DNA from: Avena insularis
Taxonomy: Eukaryota; Streptophyta; Magnoliopsida; Poales; Poaceae
Reading direction: 5' to 3'
DNA: 64,000 nucleotides
Assembly (NCBI GenBank): GCA_023614405.1
Contig: CM042697.1
Location: forward strand, 299,484,954 to 299,548,953
This document shows, in pieces, positions 11,283-22,503 of this stretch (the stretch's first letter is position 1; each line of letters begins with the position of its first letter). The translations under genes and the position numbers were made by a program. The notes under the pieces were generated by a model, which saw nothing but the letters and a program-made list of their open reading frames with translations, had not been told where the DNA came from and made no database searches.

Positions 11283-12285
11283 AAAAATACCAAACTCAAA
11301 AAGCATGCCTCATATATAACTAGGTTGTTTGACACAGGAATATGCTACGATGGAACTGTTCGCCAAGTAGGATGCACAATACCTGGACCTGTGCATAGCA
11401 CAAGGCGAACAATCCCATCACAGCACATTCACATATAGTGTGCCACGGCATTTCAATCATCGGCATTATTCTCAAAAAATACCAAAGTAACTCGAAAAGC
11501 ATGCCTCATATATATACATAGGTCGTTGGATAAAGGAATATGCTACGATGGAACTATAAGCCAAGTAGGATGCACAACATCTAGACTTGTGCATAACACA
11601 AGGCTTACAGTCCCGTCATAGCACATTCACATATATATTGTGCCAAGACATTTCAATCATCGGCATTATTCTCGAAAAAGACCAAAGTAGCTCTAAAAGA
11701 ATGCCTCATATATAACTAGCTAGGTCGTTGGACATAGGAATATGCTATGACGGAACGGTTAGCCAAGTAGGATGCACAATTCCTGGACTTGTGCATATCA
11801 CAAGGCTAACTATCCCGTCATAGCACATTCACATATATATTGTGCCACGGCATTTCAATCATCGGCATATTCTCGAAAAAGACAAAACTAACTCGAAAAG
11901 AATGCCTCATATATAACTAGCTAGGTCGTTGGACACAAGAATATGCTACGACGGAACAGTTAGCCAAGTAGGATGCACAATTCCTGGACTTGTGCATATC
12001 ACAAGGCTAACTATCCCGTCATAGCACATTCACATATATATTGTGCCACGACATTTCAATCATCGGCATTATTCTCGAAAAAGACAAAAATAACTCGAAA
12101 AGAATGCCTCATATATATACATAGGTCGTTGGACACAGGAATATGCTACGATGGAACGGTGAGCCAAGTAGGATGCACAAGACCTGGACTTGTGCATATC
12201 ACAAGGCTCACAATCCCATCGTAGCACATTCACATATATAGTGTGCCACGACATTTTAATAATCGGCATTACTCTCGAAAAAAGA
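11283..12285 (-). repeat. Five-copy ~200-bp tandem array; each unit holds a hairpin
   Basis: The word (g)catgcctcatata recurs at 11303, 11499, 11699, 11900 and 12102 (spacings 196-202 bp). Each unit contains an ~83-nt imperfect inverted repeat at 11343-11425, 11541-11623, 11743-11825, 11944-12026 and 12144-12226. Each hairpin has an outer arm (TGCTACGATGG-like), a middle arm (GTGAGCC-like) and an inner arm (ATGCACA / TGTGCAT). Arm sequences change in compensating fashion between units. The array sits between the second CACTA gene and the hybrid-binding ORF, possibly in a transcribed 3' region or intron. Small frames inside are not coding. Confidence 0.9.
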
Positions 12286-12484
12286 GTAAGGAAAAAAAGA
12301 AGGACCAAAGTGAGCAAAGGACCAAAGAGTAAGCAAAAAAACCAAGCATTGATTGATATATAATATTAATAAGCAAAAGAAGTAAGCGATGATTCATAAA
12401 CCTAATAAGATAAGTATCGTAGCATGTACACTTGTCCACACACACAAAGGTCATCTATAGTTTGTAACTACAACTAGGCCAACA

Positions 12485-15064
12485 TCAAGCCTTCTGGCTC
12501 GGCTTAGGGAACGGGAGGACGCCTTGTCTCGTCATGAACTTCCTATAGTCACCCTGCATCTCTAGGCGATCTTCTATGTCACGGTTATTCGGGATATTTC
12601 CTCCGTAGAAGATCCCCCCCGAAGTCATGACATCACGAAAGATGATTGCCCCAAACTGCTGCTGGATGCGATACATCTCTTGTCTAATATCTGAATCATT
12701 GATCTTGGCCTTTGCTTCGGCCCACTGTTTGAGATGATCTGGCAGTGTAGAATTCTGCTGGTCAAGTAGGAACGCCCTCATGTGATGGAGTGCATAGTAG
12801 GCTTCCTTCTTACTGTTTTCCGGCTGCTTCGCGCAGGGGAACTCTATTACGTGGTTGAAGACGTGCCTGCCGAACTTGACCTTCGTACGCACGAAGGTGG
12901 TGCCTTCCGTCGAGGCAAAGCCAGTGAGAGCATCATCCAGAACTTCCTTGATCTTGTCGTAGTTTTTCTTCTTTTCTAGACTCCCCGAGTCGAAATACGT
13001 GGCGTGGGAATGCTTCGGAGATAAGGAGATGAGCGTGCAGTGTTCATCTCTGCGCAAAAAATTCAAATGGAATGTGTTGGAAAAAGAATGATGATGATCT
13101 AATAAAGCCAATCGACGGTGGCGAGTGAATAACGACTTACTCGGGAAAGTAAGGCACGAGAATGTATTCCTTTGTCTTGTTCGCCACGAGGATTCTTTTT
13201 AGGTACGAGGCCACGATACGTCGTTCGGCGGGGGAACCCAAGCAGCCGTCACGCATGTAGTAGGGGTCCACTATAGCGATGCCCGGTGTGTTCTCTCTAA
13301 TGATCTGCATGGCCAGGCTGAGAGAAAACAAACGGACCATGGTATAGTGCAGCGGGTATAGGTGGAACATATTGAAGATGTCGTCGAACCGCAGGAAGAA
13401 CAGATCCGCAGGGGCATTGTCGATGAAGCCCAAGCCTGGTGGCACCTTAACCACGAATACCGGGTGCGAGGGATCTTTCTCCGATAGAAGGCGTCTCTCT
13501 ATCGTCAGCACGCCGTCATGCACACTCTGCAGTTCCGAACTGGCGAGCTTCCGCAAATTCTTAGGTAGCATGGGCTCACCTGCCACATGAATCCTCCACA
13601 TAATACCCTCGGGTCTTGGTGGCCCGTCCCGAAACCTGATCGGATTCGCAGTTGTTGACACCACCGGCTGGCTCGAGCTGCTAGATTTTCTTTTCCTGCC
13701 CCTTTTTCCTTTTGGAGAGCGGGCAGGCACCGCAATCTTAGCACCGGCCGCCCTATGTAGTGTGTCAGGGCTTAGAATAAAGGGCTGGTTGGTTGTATCA
13801 GCTGGCTCTGTAAAGGCGCAAGCTGGAGGCATCTCCTGAGAACCAAACAGATGCTTGGTGATAGTGGCTTTCTCTGTGGGGCCACCAGCTAGGTCTTCAT
13901 TGCTAAACTGAGTGCTGAAGAAGTGATCATTCCAGTCTTCGTCGTCCTCGGCCGGATCCTGCGCCATGTGCATATCATCAACATGATCATCCGACCCACC
14001 GCTGAGGGTGTCGTTGTTCCGGTGGCGTGATGGCCCCCGCCGTCCCCAAACGGATCATGCTCTTTGGCCATAGCAAGAATAAGCCGAAGCAAGTTCTGAG
14101 GACAGACGGCTCTTCTTCATCCGCTCCTGGGGGTTGAATGGGAGGTTCCAAGTCGTCGCAGCCCCTTAGCACCCGACTAATTTTAACCCTGTGCACGCTA
14201 TCTGACACCGGCCTTGAGTGGAACGTGCGCTGCAAGGGTTGAACGATGGTACCCTTGGCAACATCCCTCAGCTCGTTGTTCACGTAGCATAAGAGAGTGC
14301 AAGGAACATCCGTTTAGATCATCGATTAGATTGCAATCGAGTTGATCCGCGGTAATTAGATTATACTTACCACAATTTCCTCGAATTCCTTCACCGCAGG
14401 ATCCGCGGTGAGTTGTTTGGTTTTTGGGTCCACATGGTAACGGGCCCTGATGAAGTTTCGAACCTGCCCGGGTTCGAATTTAGCAAAGGGGTTTTCTATC
14501 CCCTTGGATCTATACTCTTCGTCCTCCTTATTCCATTTGGCCTCCGCGGTTCTGTATCCACCAGATCCGAGATGGTGATGACCTATATTCATTGCCTGCA
14601 GCACCTTTCCCTGATTACTATTGGCCAGGGCTCTTTCGGATTCACACCTCTCCTTGAACTCCCGGAAACTGATCTTCGGTGATCTGCGGGTCAATCTTCT
14701 GGATCTCCTCGAGACTTTTGCCTTCTTTATAGATCTTCTTCTTTATCCGGGTTCTCCAGCTGGCCAGGGCGGTGCTCATCTTTGTGAGGGCGGATTTGTT
14801 TACTTGCTCCCATGATAATTTGTTTTTCGATACTTAGCGGGAACTTGTATCTTGCGCAGCTTCTCGAAGAGGAGTGCGCAAGTGGCCATTATCTTTATGC
14901 CGGAGATTCTCGGTGTTGATCGAGATGGTTGTCCGGGTGATCGCCGCCACTTGCCCACCGTACCCTTTGACGACAAGGGCGGGCTCCAAAGGAACCCCTG
15001 ATGGGCTCACTTCGGTAATTTCCTCCCTGACCGTGCCGACCGTGTTCGGGCGCCGGTCCTTCGG

Positions 15065-15095
<31 letters not shown>

Positions 15096-15327
15096 GGAGG
15101 ATTGCTACCACTCCCTGTGCCCTCGCCGCCATCAGTGGTTTCATCGTCCGCCGTTCCTTCGGCTTCTTCCTCCGCATCTTCCATATCATCCTCGCTCTCC
15201 GAAGGATGGTTTCATCGTCTTCTAGCCGCTGGGCCGCCTCCCAGAATGTCAATTGTTTATTCGGAGGTCTGAGTTCTCCTTCAGCGCTGATGCGCTTAGA
15301 ACATCCAGCCTCGTCGTTGTCACACAT
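12485..15327 (-). pseudogene. Second CACTA-1 gene (Ptta/En-Spm domain plus Ulp1-like region)
   Basis: A multi-exon gene downstream of the transposase. The probable start ATG is at 15327, preceded by an AG acceptor. Exon 1 encodes an acidic region and a poly-Lys run (about 15065-15090). A Ptta/En-Spm-like segment (FREFKERCESE...DPAVKEFEEIV) lies at 14356-14694, followed by a GTAAGT donor. The next exons encode a basic linker and a conserved C-terminal part. An intron at 13050-13140 (GTAAGT...GCGCAG) joins in frame into EDEHCTLISLSP. That region, with H then YFDSG, resembles a C48/Ulp1 SUMO-protease core, but KKEAYY stands where the catalytic Cys is expected. Frame breaks near 15185 and 13990 suggest decay. 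In En/Spm the second protein binds subterminal repeats. Confidence 0.7.
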
Positions 15328-15399
15328 CTTTGCACTAATAAAAAACAAATAATTGGTTAAATGCACGGAAAAATTCGGCATGACCTTTGCTAATTTTCT

Positions 15400-17150
15400 T
15401 AAACTAGGAGTGCCCGATTTCTGCCGAAACGGAAGTTAATCAACATTCCGGCAAAAATCGGGACTCATTTCATACAAGAACCTGCATACACACATAATAA
15501 AGTGCTTCATATACAAGCACAAGCACAATTTCAAGTGCTTCATAACCAATTGCACTTTAATGCTTGCTGTCATTTGCTGCAATCCTACAACATATAACTT
15601 AGAAGCACAAATGATAGCAAGCAAGAAAATGACAGCAAGGAACTGATAGCAAGAAAATGACATCAAAGTTCCATTTTACTACAAATAAATAATTGATAGC
15701 AGCAAATAAAACCCAAGCAATTGACAGCAGCAACTAAAACCCAAGCATACATGTTTGTCAACTGACAGCAGCAATTGACAGCAGCAATTGACAGCCAGGT
15801 TTTCTTTTACTACTTCAGACTAAGCAAATGAGAATACAAATGACCAAGTGACAGCAATCACTTGTTCTTTTTGTTCATACAGGTCATCAGAACAAGGTCA
15901 GAAATCAGAAATCAGTTATACTCCATCTAACTGAAACATGGTACATTGTGTACTGGCTATTAAAACATGGTACATTGTGTAATGATGGTACTCCATCTAA
16001 CAACAATCAGTTATACTCCATCTAACTGAAACATGGTACTCCATCTAGCAAAGAGAAAGCTTGTAATGATGATCACTTTCATCTTTAGGATTAAAACATG
16101 GTCCATTATTCTGTTGTACTGGCTAAAACATGGTACATTGTGTACTGGCTAAAGCATGAAGCATGAAGGCATCTAACTGAATTTCCTATGGCAAATGAAC
16201 TTGGGAATCAACATTTTTTTTGAACTATATATAGTTCTGATCAAATAGCAGATGTAAAGTTGTATACACTAGCGGCAAACAATGAACTATATGGCCAAAT
16301 AGGTGCGGTGCACATTACAGATCATCAACATCCCTACTTGCCCAGAAGTCTAGTGTTATTGATGTAGTCTAGTGTTATTGATGTACAACAACTAGAGCAT
16401 TCATCTGGAGCCATCACAGATGTATGGGATTAAAACATAGGCCCAGCAGCTGATGTTCTTGAGGGTTTTGAATGAGGGAACAGGGGAATTTGTGCTACCT
16501 AGTAGCAACATATATTTCTTGAGTTGCAACTTCCTAATTTGTTTACCCTAGTTATCTATAACCTAAATTCTTGATATGGCATCATATCACAATAAACTAC
16601 ACAAGTAAGGCTGCTCAAGTGCTAGTCTGCTAAGTTACAATTGCTGTCTGCTACACCAGACGAACAACCAGGACAATATGCTGCCATCTTCAGCTCAGCT
16701 AGACAACGATCACCCAAGTCGACTACAACTCTCTTTGGCATGCAAGACAAACTATACTATACTGAAACTCAATCTAAATTGAGGCACAAACAACAGTGTG
16801 ATTCTTTTTTTGCTAAGTTGGCAGTTAGTACGTTTCCATCACCATTGACAAAACAATGAGAAATAAACATTTTGTACTATAAAGCAGAACATGGCGAAAC
16901 ACAGATATAAGGAAAACAATTTTATGCAATGATGTAGCCAGATAACTAAATGACTTTCCACAGCAAATCAATATTGCTAACCATAAAATCTTTCGTTGCA
17001 TCCACAGATACACTGCAACTCAAAACCAAATCAGTCGAGCTTCAGAAAACAAGCATACACTATTGAGCTTTAGAAGACATGCAACTTAGATAACCAATCA
17101 CAACTTAAGAAAACAACACAAAATGAGTAACATGCTAACAATATCATCCA
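15400..17150 (-). other. Gene-free AT-rich stretch, probable 5' intron of the second CACTA-1 gene
   Basis: No coding motif on either strand. It contains loose repeats of GACAGCAGCAA (15690-15800) and of ACATGGTACATTGTGTA (15937-16145). It lies between a GC-rich, promoter-like block (17200-17570) and the first coding exon (15327), which suggests a long leader intron. Confidence 0.45.
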
Positions 17151-17193
17151 AGGAGGTTTGAAGTACTCATTCATGGCGCCTGACCAACACAGA

Positions 17194-17250
17194 GATGAGG
17201 GAGAGAGGGGAGAGAGGGAGAGAGAGGGAGAGAGGGAGAGAGGGGAGGGG
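17194..17250 (+). repeat. GA-rich simple repeat
   Basis: About 55 bp of (GAGAGG)n-like sequence. On the gene strand it is a CT-rich tract in the presumed 5' UTR of the second CACTA-1 gene, followed by GC-rich leader sequence. Frames through it are low complexity and rejected as coding. Confidence 0.8.
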
Positions 17251-17488
17251 CGGGCGGACGACGATGGCGGCGGGCCTCCTCCTCGAGCGGCGGCGGGCCT
17301 CCTCCTGCTCCTGCTCCACGGCCTCCTCCTGCTCCACGGCCTCCTCCTAGAGCGACGGCGGCTGGCGAGACGGCGGATGGAGAGAGCGGTGGCGGGGGCT
17401 CGGGATCGGGATCGACAACGGCGACGGTGGGCGCGGTTGAGAATGGGGATGAGGCCGACGTGTGCCTACGTGAAAGTGGATAAGGCAC

Positions 17489-17566
17489 AGATACGCGTAG
17501 CGCACTCTGGCATAGTGCACTACAGATATCCGTAGCGCACAATGCCAGAGTGCGCTACGCCTATCT
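17489..17566. promoter_or_regulatory. Internal inverted copy of the CACTA-1 subterminal repeat
   Basis: Two 25-nt arms, 17489-17513 and 17542-17566, are inverse copies with one mismatch. They consist of the GTAGCGCAC-type motif otherwise seen only at the element ends. The palindrome lies just upstream of the GC-rich leader of the second gene. If that gene's product binds the ends, this would be a natural operator for self-regulation. The role is inferred; the repeat itself is plain. Confidence 0.7.
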
Positions 17567-17667
17567 CCTCCAGCAATTGTATAAGAAAAGAGCGTCTCAC
17601 TATCTAACAGAATCACTATCCTATCCCACTGGTTCTGCCCACTGCTCTATTCTAAACTTCAGAGCAC

Positions 17668-17698
17668 CCAGGTTCGAATCCTGGTGCCCCCCTTTTTT
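17668..17698 (+). other. tRNA T-arm-like relic followed by T-run
   Basis: CCAGGTTCGAATCCTGG forms a 5-bp stem with a TTCGAAT-type loop and contains a good pol III B box. GTGCCCCCC and a T6 run follow. No matching 5' acceptor arm or D arm was found upstream, so this is at most a 3' tRNA fragment or a SINE-like remnant inside CACTA-1. Confidence 0.35.
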
Positions 17699-17975
17699 GT
17701 TTTTATTTTAAAAATATTTTTAAATGTTCCAAAATGCCCAAAAGTGGTAATATATGTCATATTTGTTTTGTTTTTATTTTATAAATACTTTTAAATATTC
17801 CAAAAATTCCCAAAAGTGATAATATATGTCATAAAAGTGGTACAAATAATATGATTCAAAGTATAACTAAATTTCATAATAATTTGTCCATAATAATATG
17901 AATCGGGCACGACCCTACTCGACCACCCGCACTTTACAATCTTTTTCGACCACGCGTTTTACAATATTTTTTGAG

Positions 17976-20900
17976 CTAGCGTTTTACAATCTTTTTTCCC
18001 TTCTTTGTCGCGGTTGAATAATTTAGCCCCGGCACTTTAATGTTTCTTCTTTCGAACGGGCTACCTTTTTTGGGTAGGGTTGTCCTTTTTCTTCTTGTGA
18101 TGTATGTTGCTGCATCGTAGTCGTCGTCATCTTCAATCTTTGGATTGCCGTACTGGTCGAAGTCTTGCTCGTTGGCGACTCCATCCATTCCGATGATGTT
18201 TCTTTTTCCTCTCCTCACGACAACACGGCTAGACTTTGTCGGGTCGGTAATGAAAAAACATTGGTCCACTTTGGTAGCCAGTACCCACGGTTCATTTTTC
18301 GCGGCCACGTTTGCACCAGCGGCCTTGGATTTGGCTGCTTCGGGTATAACCATGGTTGTGAAATACCGGTCTTCTCTTTCGACGCTCTTTGCCCATCTGA
18401 CACGGAACATCGGCACCTTTTCTCCACAGTAGTCGAGCTCCCAGATCTCCTCGATTCTTCCGTAGAATCTTTCCTTCACGTTGTCATCGGTATAGAATTC
18501 CGACGTTACGCCTGAGTTCTGATAATCACACTTGTTGTCCTTTTCCTCCGTGTAGAATGTGTAGCCGTTGATATCATACGCCTGATAGGTCACCAGGTTT
18601 TGCATCGGTCCCTGCGACAAGGTGAATATGATCTTTTCCGTGTCAGAAGAATGCGATCGCGGGGGATTATCAAGGAGCGTCTTCCTAAACCAACGCGTGA
18701 AATCTGAGTTGTGCTCTTTGATTATTTCTCCCTGCGTCCTCTATATGCCCCGGTCACTGTACTTATTCTCGATTAACCTTTTGTGCTTCTGTACCCAAGG
18801 ATCGACCAGTTTTAAATGCTGTAGCACGACGAGGTTTGCTCGATCAAAGTCTACGCGTCAAAAATCGAAGTCTGCATGCAGTATGCGACGACCCTCTCGG
18901 TGACCAGATCCATCGAGCTTGCCAAGGTGCCTGTTGACGGGAAGACCGACAGGGTTCTCGATGTCTAGATAATTCGTGCAGAAAGAGATGCACTCTTCGG
19001 CCAGAAAGCCCTTGGCTATGCTTCCATATGGACGGGACCTGTTGCGAACGTATCCTTTGATGTGTCCGTTCATCCTTTCGAACGCCATCATGCTGCGGAG
19101 GAACATCGGCCCGAGTTGTACGATGTCCTCCACGACATGGAGCAGCAGATGCACCATAATGTCAAAGAATGCGGGTGGGATTTAGACCTCAAGCTCACAT
19201 AGTATCACCACGATCTCCTCCTGTAGCCTCCCGAGCTGATTCACGCCAATCGACTTCCTAGAGATGACGTCGAAAAACTTGCATAGGCCAAATAACGTTT
19301 CACGGATGTGCTCATCCATTATCCCTCTTAGTGCGACCGGAAGTACCTGCGTCATTAGCACGGCACAGTCGTGAGACTTCATGCCACTGAACCTCTGCTT
19401 CGCCTCGTCTAGGTATCTGCTTATCTTGCCCGCGTAGCCGTAAGGAAATTTGACTCCTAGAAGGCACTTGAAAAACTGTTTGATCTCATCCTGGCTTAGA
19501 GTGAAGCAAGAAGGAGGGCAGTAATATTCGTTCTTCTTGAACTTTTTACCCTTCCGACGACCTTGTGTCATCTCCGACTCATGATCATCGTCATCTTCCT
19601 GATCATCAGGAGTAGTGCGTCCTCCGTGAAGCTCCTTCCGGATACCCAAGCATATTAGGTCGTTCCTTGCTTTCGGACCATCTTTCATCCTATCTGGCAT
19701 GTTGATTATGGTGGCGACCAGACTCTCGCACACGTTTTTCGTGATATGCATGATGTCGAGGCTATGAGGTGTGCGGAGAAACTTCCAGTATGGCAACTCC
19801 CAAAAAACAGACCTTGTTTTCCATACCTTCATCAGCGGCTTGTCTTGTTGCTGCCTCTTTCGCTTCTTTCCAGGCTTAGGACAATCTTTCCAGTTTTTCA
19901 GCAACTCTTCCACTTCTTCGCTGCTCCTACGCTCTGGGATTCCTCGGGTCTCTGATTTGCCATCGAACAGGTCTCCACGTTTTCTCCATGGATCATTCTT
20001 GCCGAGCCACCTCCGGTGCGCCATGAACACGGTTTTTGATGACCCTGGATCTTTCTCTAGTTGGAGATAGCTTGTGTTATCCATGCACCTAACGCATGCG
20101 CAGAATCCTTGGATAACCTGCCCCGAGATATACCCGCAACCTGGATAGTCTTGCACCGTAGTGACCAACGCGACTCTCATAGTAAACTAATCTTGTGCGA
20201 CGGCGGCGTAAGTATTGGCTCCAGATTCCCATAACATGGCTAGCTCCTCTTTCAACAGCCCGAGATACAGATTGATGTCGGTACCAGGTTGTTTCGGCCC
20301 TTGAATTAGCATACTCATTTGTATGTACTTCTTCTTCATGCACAACCATGGAGGGAGGTTGTACATCCATACAAACACGGGCCAAGTGCTGTGCGTGCTG
20401 CTCTGGCTACCGAACGGATTGAGTCCATCGGTTCTCGCACCAAGCCTGATGTTCCTCGAATCTCCACCGAATTCTGGGAATTCGAGGTCCAATGCTTTCC
20501 ACTGGCTAGCATCTGAAGGGTGCGTCAGCAGCTCATCCTTTTCGGGGTCATCATCATCATCTCCTGGCTTCTTCCTTTCCGCATGCCATCGCATGAGATT
20601 CGCTTCCTTAGGGTCCGCGAAATAGCGCTGCAGACGAGGAGTGATAGGAAAGTACCATACCACTTTTCGAGGTGATTTCTTCCCTTTCTTGTATCGACTC
20701 ACGCCGCACACTGGACATGTGGTTTTCTCCGTGTCCTCGCCCAAATAAATGATGCAATCGTTGATGCATACGTGATATCTAACGTGAGGTAGATCGAGAG
20801 GACAGGCGATTTTCTTGGCGTCCTCGATACTAGTTGGACATGTGTTCCCCTCCGGGAGACGATCGTGCCAGAATGCCATCATATCGTCGAAGCTTGCGTC

Positions 20901-21492
20901 GCTCAATTTGTGTTTTGCCTTCATCTCCATAGCCTTCAGCGTTACATTCAATCGGGTATCATCGGGCCTGCATCCTTCATACAATGGAGTAACCGCGTCT
21001 TTCTCAAGTTGCGCAAGCTTGGCTTTCTCTCTAGCGGCAGCCCTAGCGTTACTCGTCTGCTTGAGAAGCAGCTCTTGCACATAAGGGTCCCACACCCAGC
21101 CTGACGTTGTTCCATCGTCGTCTGCTCCTCCGGCATCTAGATCATCATCATCCCGGCTCGCTCGCACCTTCACCATCTCCAGGAGACTCTTCATCATCTC
21201 GCCCGTTCTCGCCGTGATGATGATCATCGTCATGTTGGCCACCTTCACTGTCTCCATCGTCTTCGTCATCGCTTATCCAACGAGTGTATCCATCCATGAA
21301 ACTATGGTGGAGCAGGTGCGCCTGCAGATTCCCGGAATCTGGGTCGATCACCCAGTTGAGTTTGCATCTTCTGCACGGACATCTTATATCCGTCTTGTTA
21401 TTTCGTATCATGTCGGCCGTCGCACATTTCAAAAATCTAGCCACAATGCCTTCGCTCATTATGCGGACCATTTTTGCCTGCACGGTGTACAC
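17976..21492 (-). pseudogene. TNP2-like transposase of CACTA-1
   Basis: The gene strand shows, in order, a transposase-associated domain (about 21250-21450; CPCRRCKL), an acidic linker, and the Transposase_21/TNP2 core (20187-21000 and 19182-20180; CPVCGVSRYK, NLPPWLCMKKKY, SLDIMHITKNVCESL). A DUF4218-like region (18858-19220; MVHLLLHVVEDI) and a DUF4216-like region (17976-18620; GRIEEIWELDYCG...MFRVRW) follow. One frameshift lies in the acidic linker near 21150. After that the reading frame is continuous to 17976 but carries in-frame stops at 20187, 19182, 18858 and near 18741. The protein would cut and join the CACTA ends. The only damage visible after the linker is nonsense mutation. Confidence 0.9.
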
Positions 21493-22117
21493 GGTACAAT
21501 TAGAAGTCTATTAGAACCACATATATGAATGCATGCATGCAATGGTCGATAGAAAATTTCGGCATGACCTATCCTAAAATTAGGACCTTTACGAAATGTC
21601 AAAGTCTTGCCAAAATGGAAATGAATCAACATTTTGGCAAAACAAATGGCAACTTGCACATACAAACACAAGAGAGAGAGAGAGACCGATCCATACACAC
21701 ATGCATGAGCATCATCGATACTCTCCATATACACACACATATGACCATCGATCCTCTCCATACACACATCATGAGCATCGATCATCTACATACATATGAG
21801 CATACCATATACACATGAACACATCCTTACATGGACAACTTACCGAGATGAGAGACCAATCGCGAGAAAGATGGAAAGGAGAGGTGCGCGCGAGACCGGA
21901 GAAGGAGATGAAAGACCGAAGACCTTCCTCTATTACTTATGTAACATCCAAGGCAAGTTCTACATGCTAAAAATGGTGAATGGGTGGAGAAATTGAGGTG
22001 GGAAGGAGAAGATCCCGACTAGATCTAAGGAGGAAGAAGAAGGGGAAAGTGAAGTGCGGGGTGGTGGATGTGGTCACACATGTGCACATAAAGTGTTTTA
22101 AAAAAAATCGACACATC

Positions 22118-22480
22118 CGTGGCGCACTCTGCCCTAGTGCGCCACAGGGAGGAGTAACATCCGTGGCGCACATGCCATAGTGCACCACGGATGTGTCTGG
22201 CCGTTTCACAGCAGAGGGGGGGCATGCGCTTAGGCGTAGCGCACCCCCTCCATGTGCGCCACGGTTGGCACTAACAACCGTAGCGCACCTACCCTCTGTG
22301 TGCTACAGATGTTTGGCGTGCGGCCAACAGGGCCCTGGCCCACACATATCTGTGGCGCACTATGGTCATGTGCGCCACGGTTGTTCTAGTTACTAGTAGG
22401 GCACTGCCCATAGGTGAGCCACGCCTGTTTTAGCCGTGGGGCACTTCAACCATGTGAGCCACGGATGTGCTGATTACCTA
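22118..22480. repeat. Right subterminal repeats of CACTA-1
   Basis: Repeated GTGGCGCAC / GTGCGCCAC and GTAGCGCAC words in both orientations mirror those at 10383-10655. The GC-poor gap 21500-22080, between them and the transposase start, presumably holds its promoter and leader. Confidence 0.85.
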
Positions 22481-22486
22481 TAGACA

Positions 22487-22500
22487 TTTTCCTAGTAGTG
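22487..22500 (-). repeat. Right terminal inverted repeat of CACTA-1
   Basis: TTTTCCTAGTAGTG, the exact inverse of the left end, followed by the target duplication TAC. Confidence 0.95.
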
Positions 22501-22503
22501 TAC

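Larger units (their letters stand above)
10361..22500 (-). mobile_element. CACTA-1 transposon (Caspar-like), 12,140 bp
   Basis: Perfect 14-bp terminal inverted repeats CACTACTAGGAAAA lie at 10361-10374 and 22487-22500, with a 3-bp target duplication TAC at 10358-10360 and 22501-22503. It carries a TNP2-like transposase gene and a second multi-exon gene, both on the minus strand, a small hybrid-binding-domain ORF, an internal tandem hairpin array, and subterminal GTGGCGCAC-type repeats at both ends. The two flanks join in frame within the Tekay-like pol, so the element is full length. Confidence 0.96.

Noticed and set aside
17158..17542. Arg/Pro-rich frames on both strands in CACTA-1
   Set aside because: They pass through the GA-rich simple repeat and GC-rich leader; low complexity and no domain.
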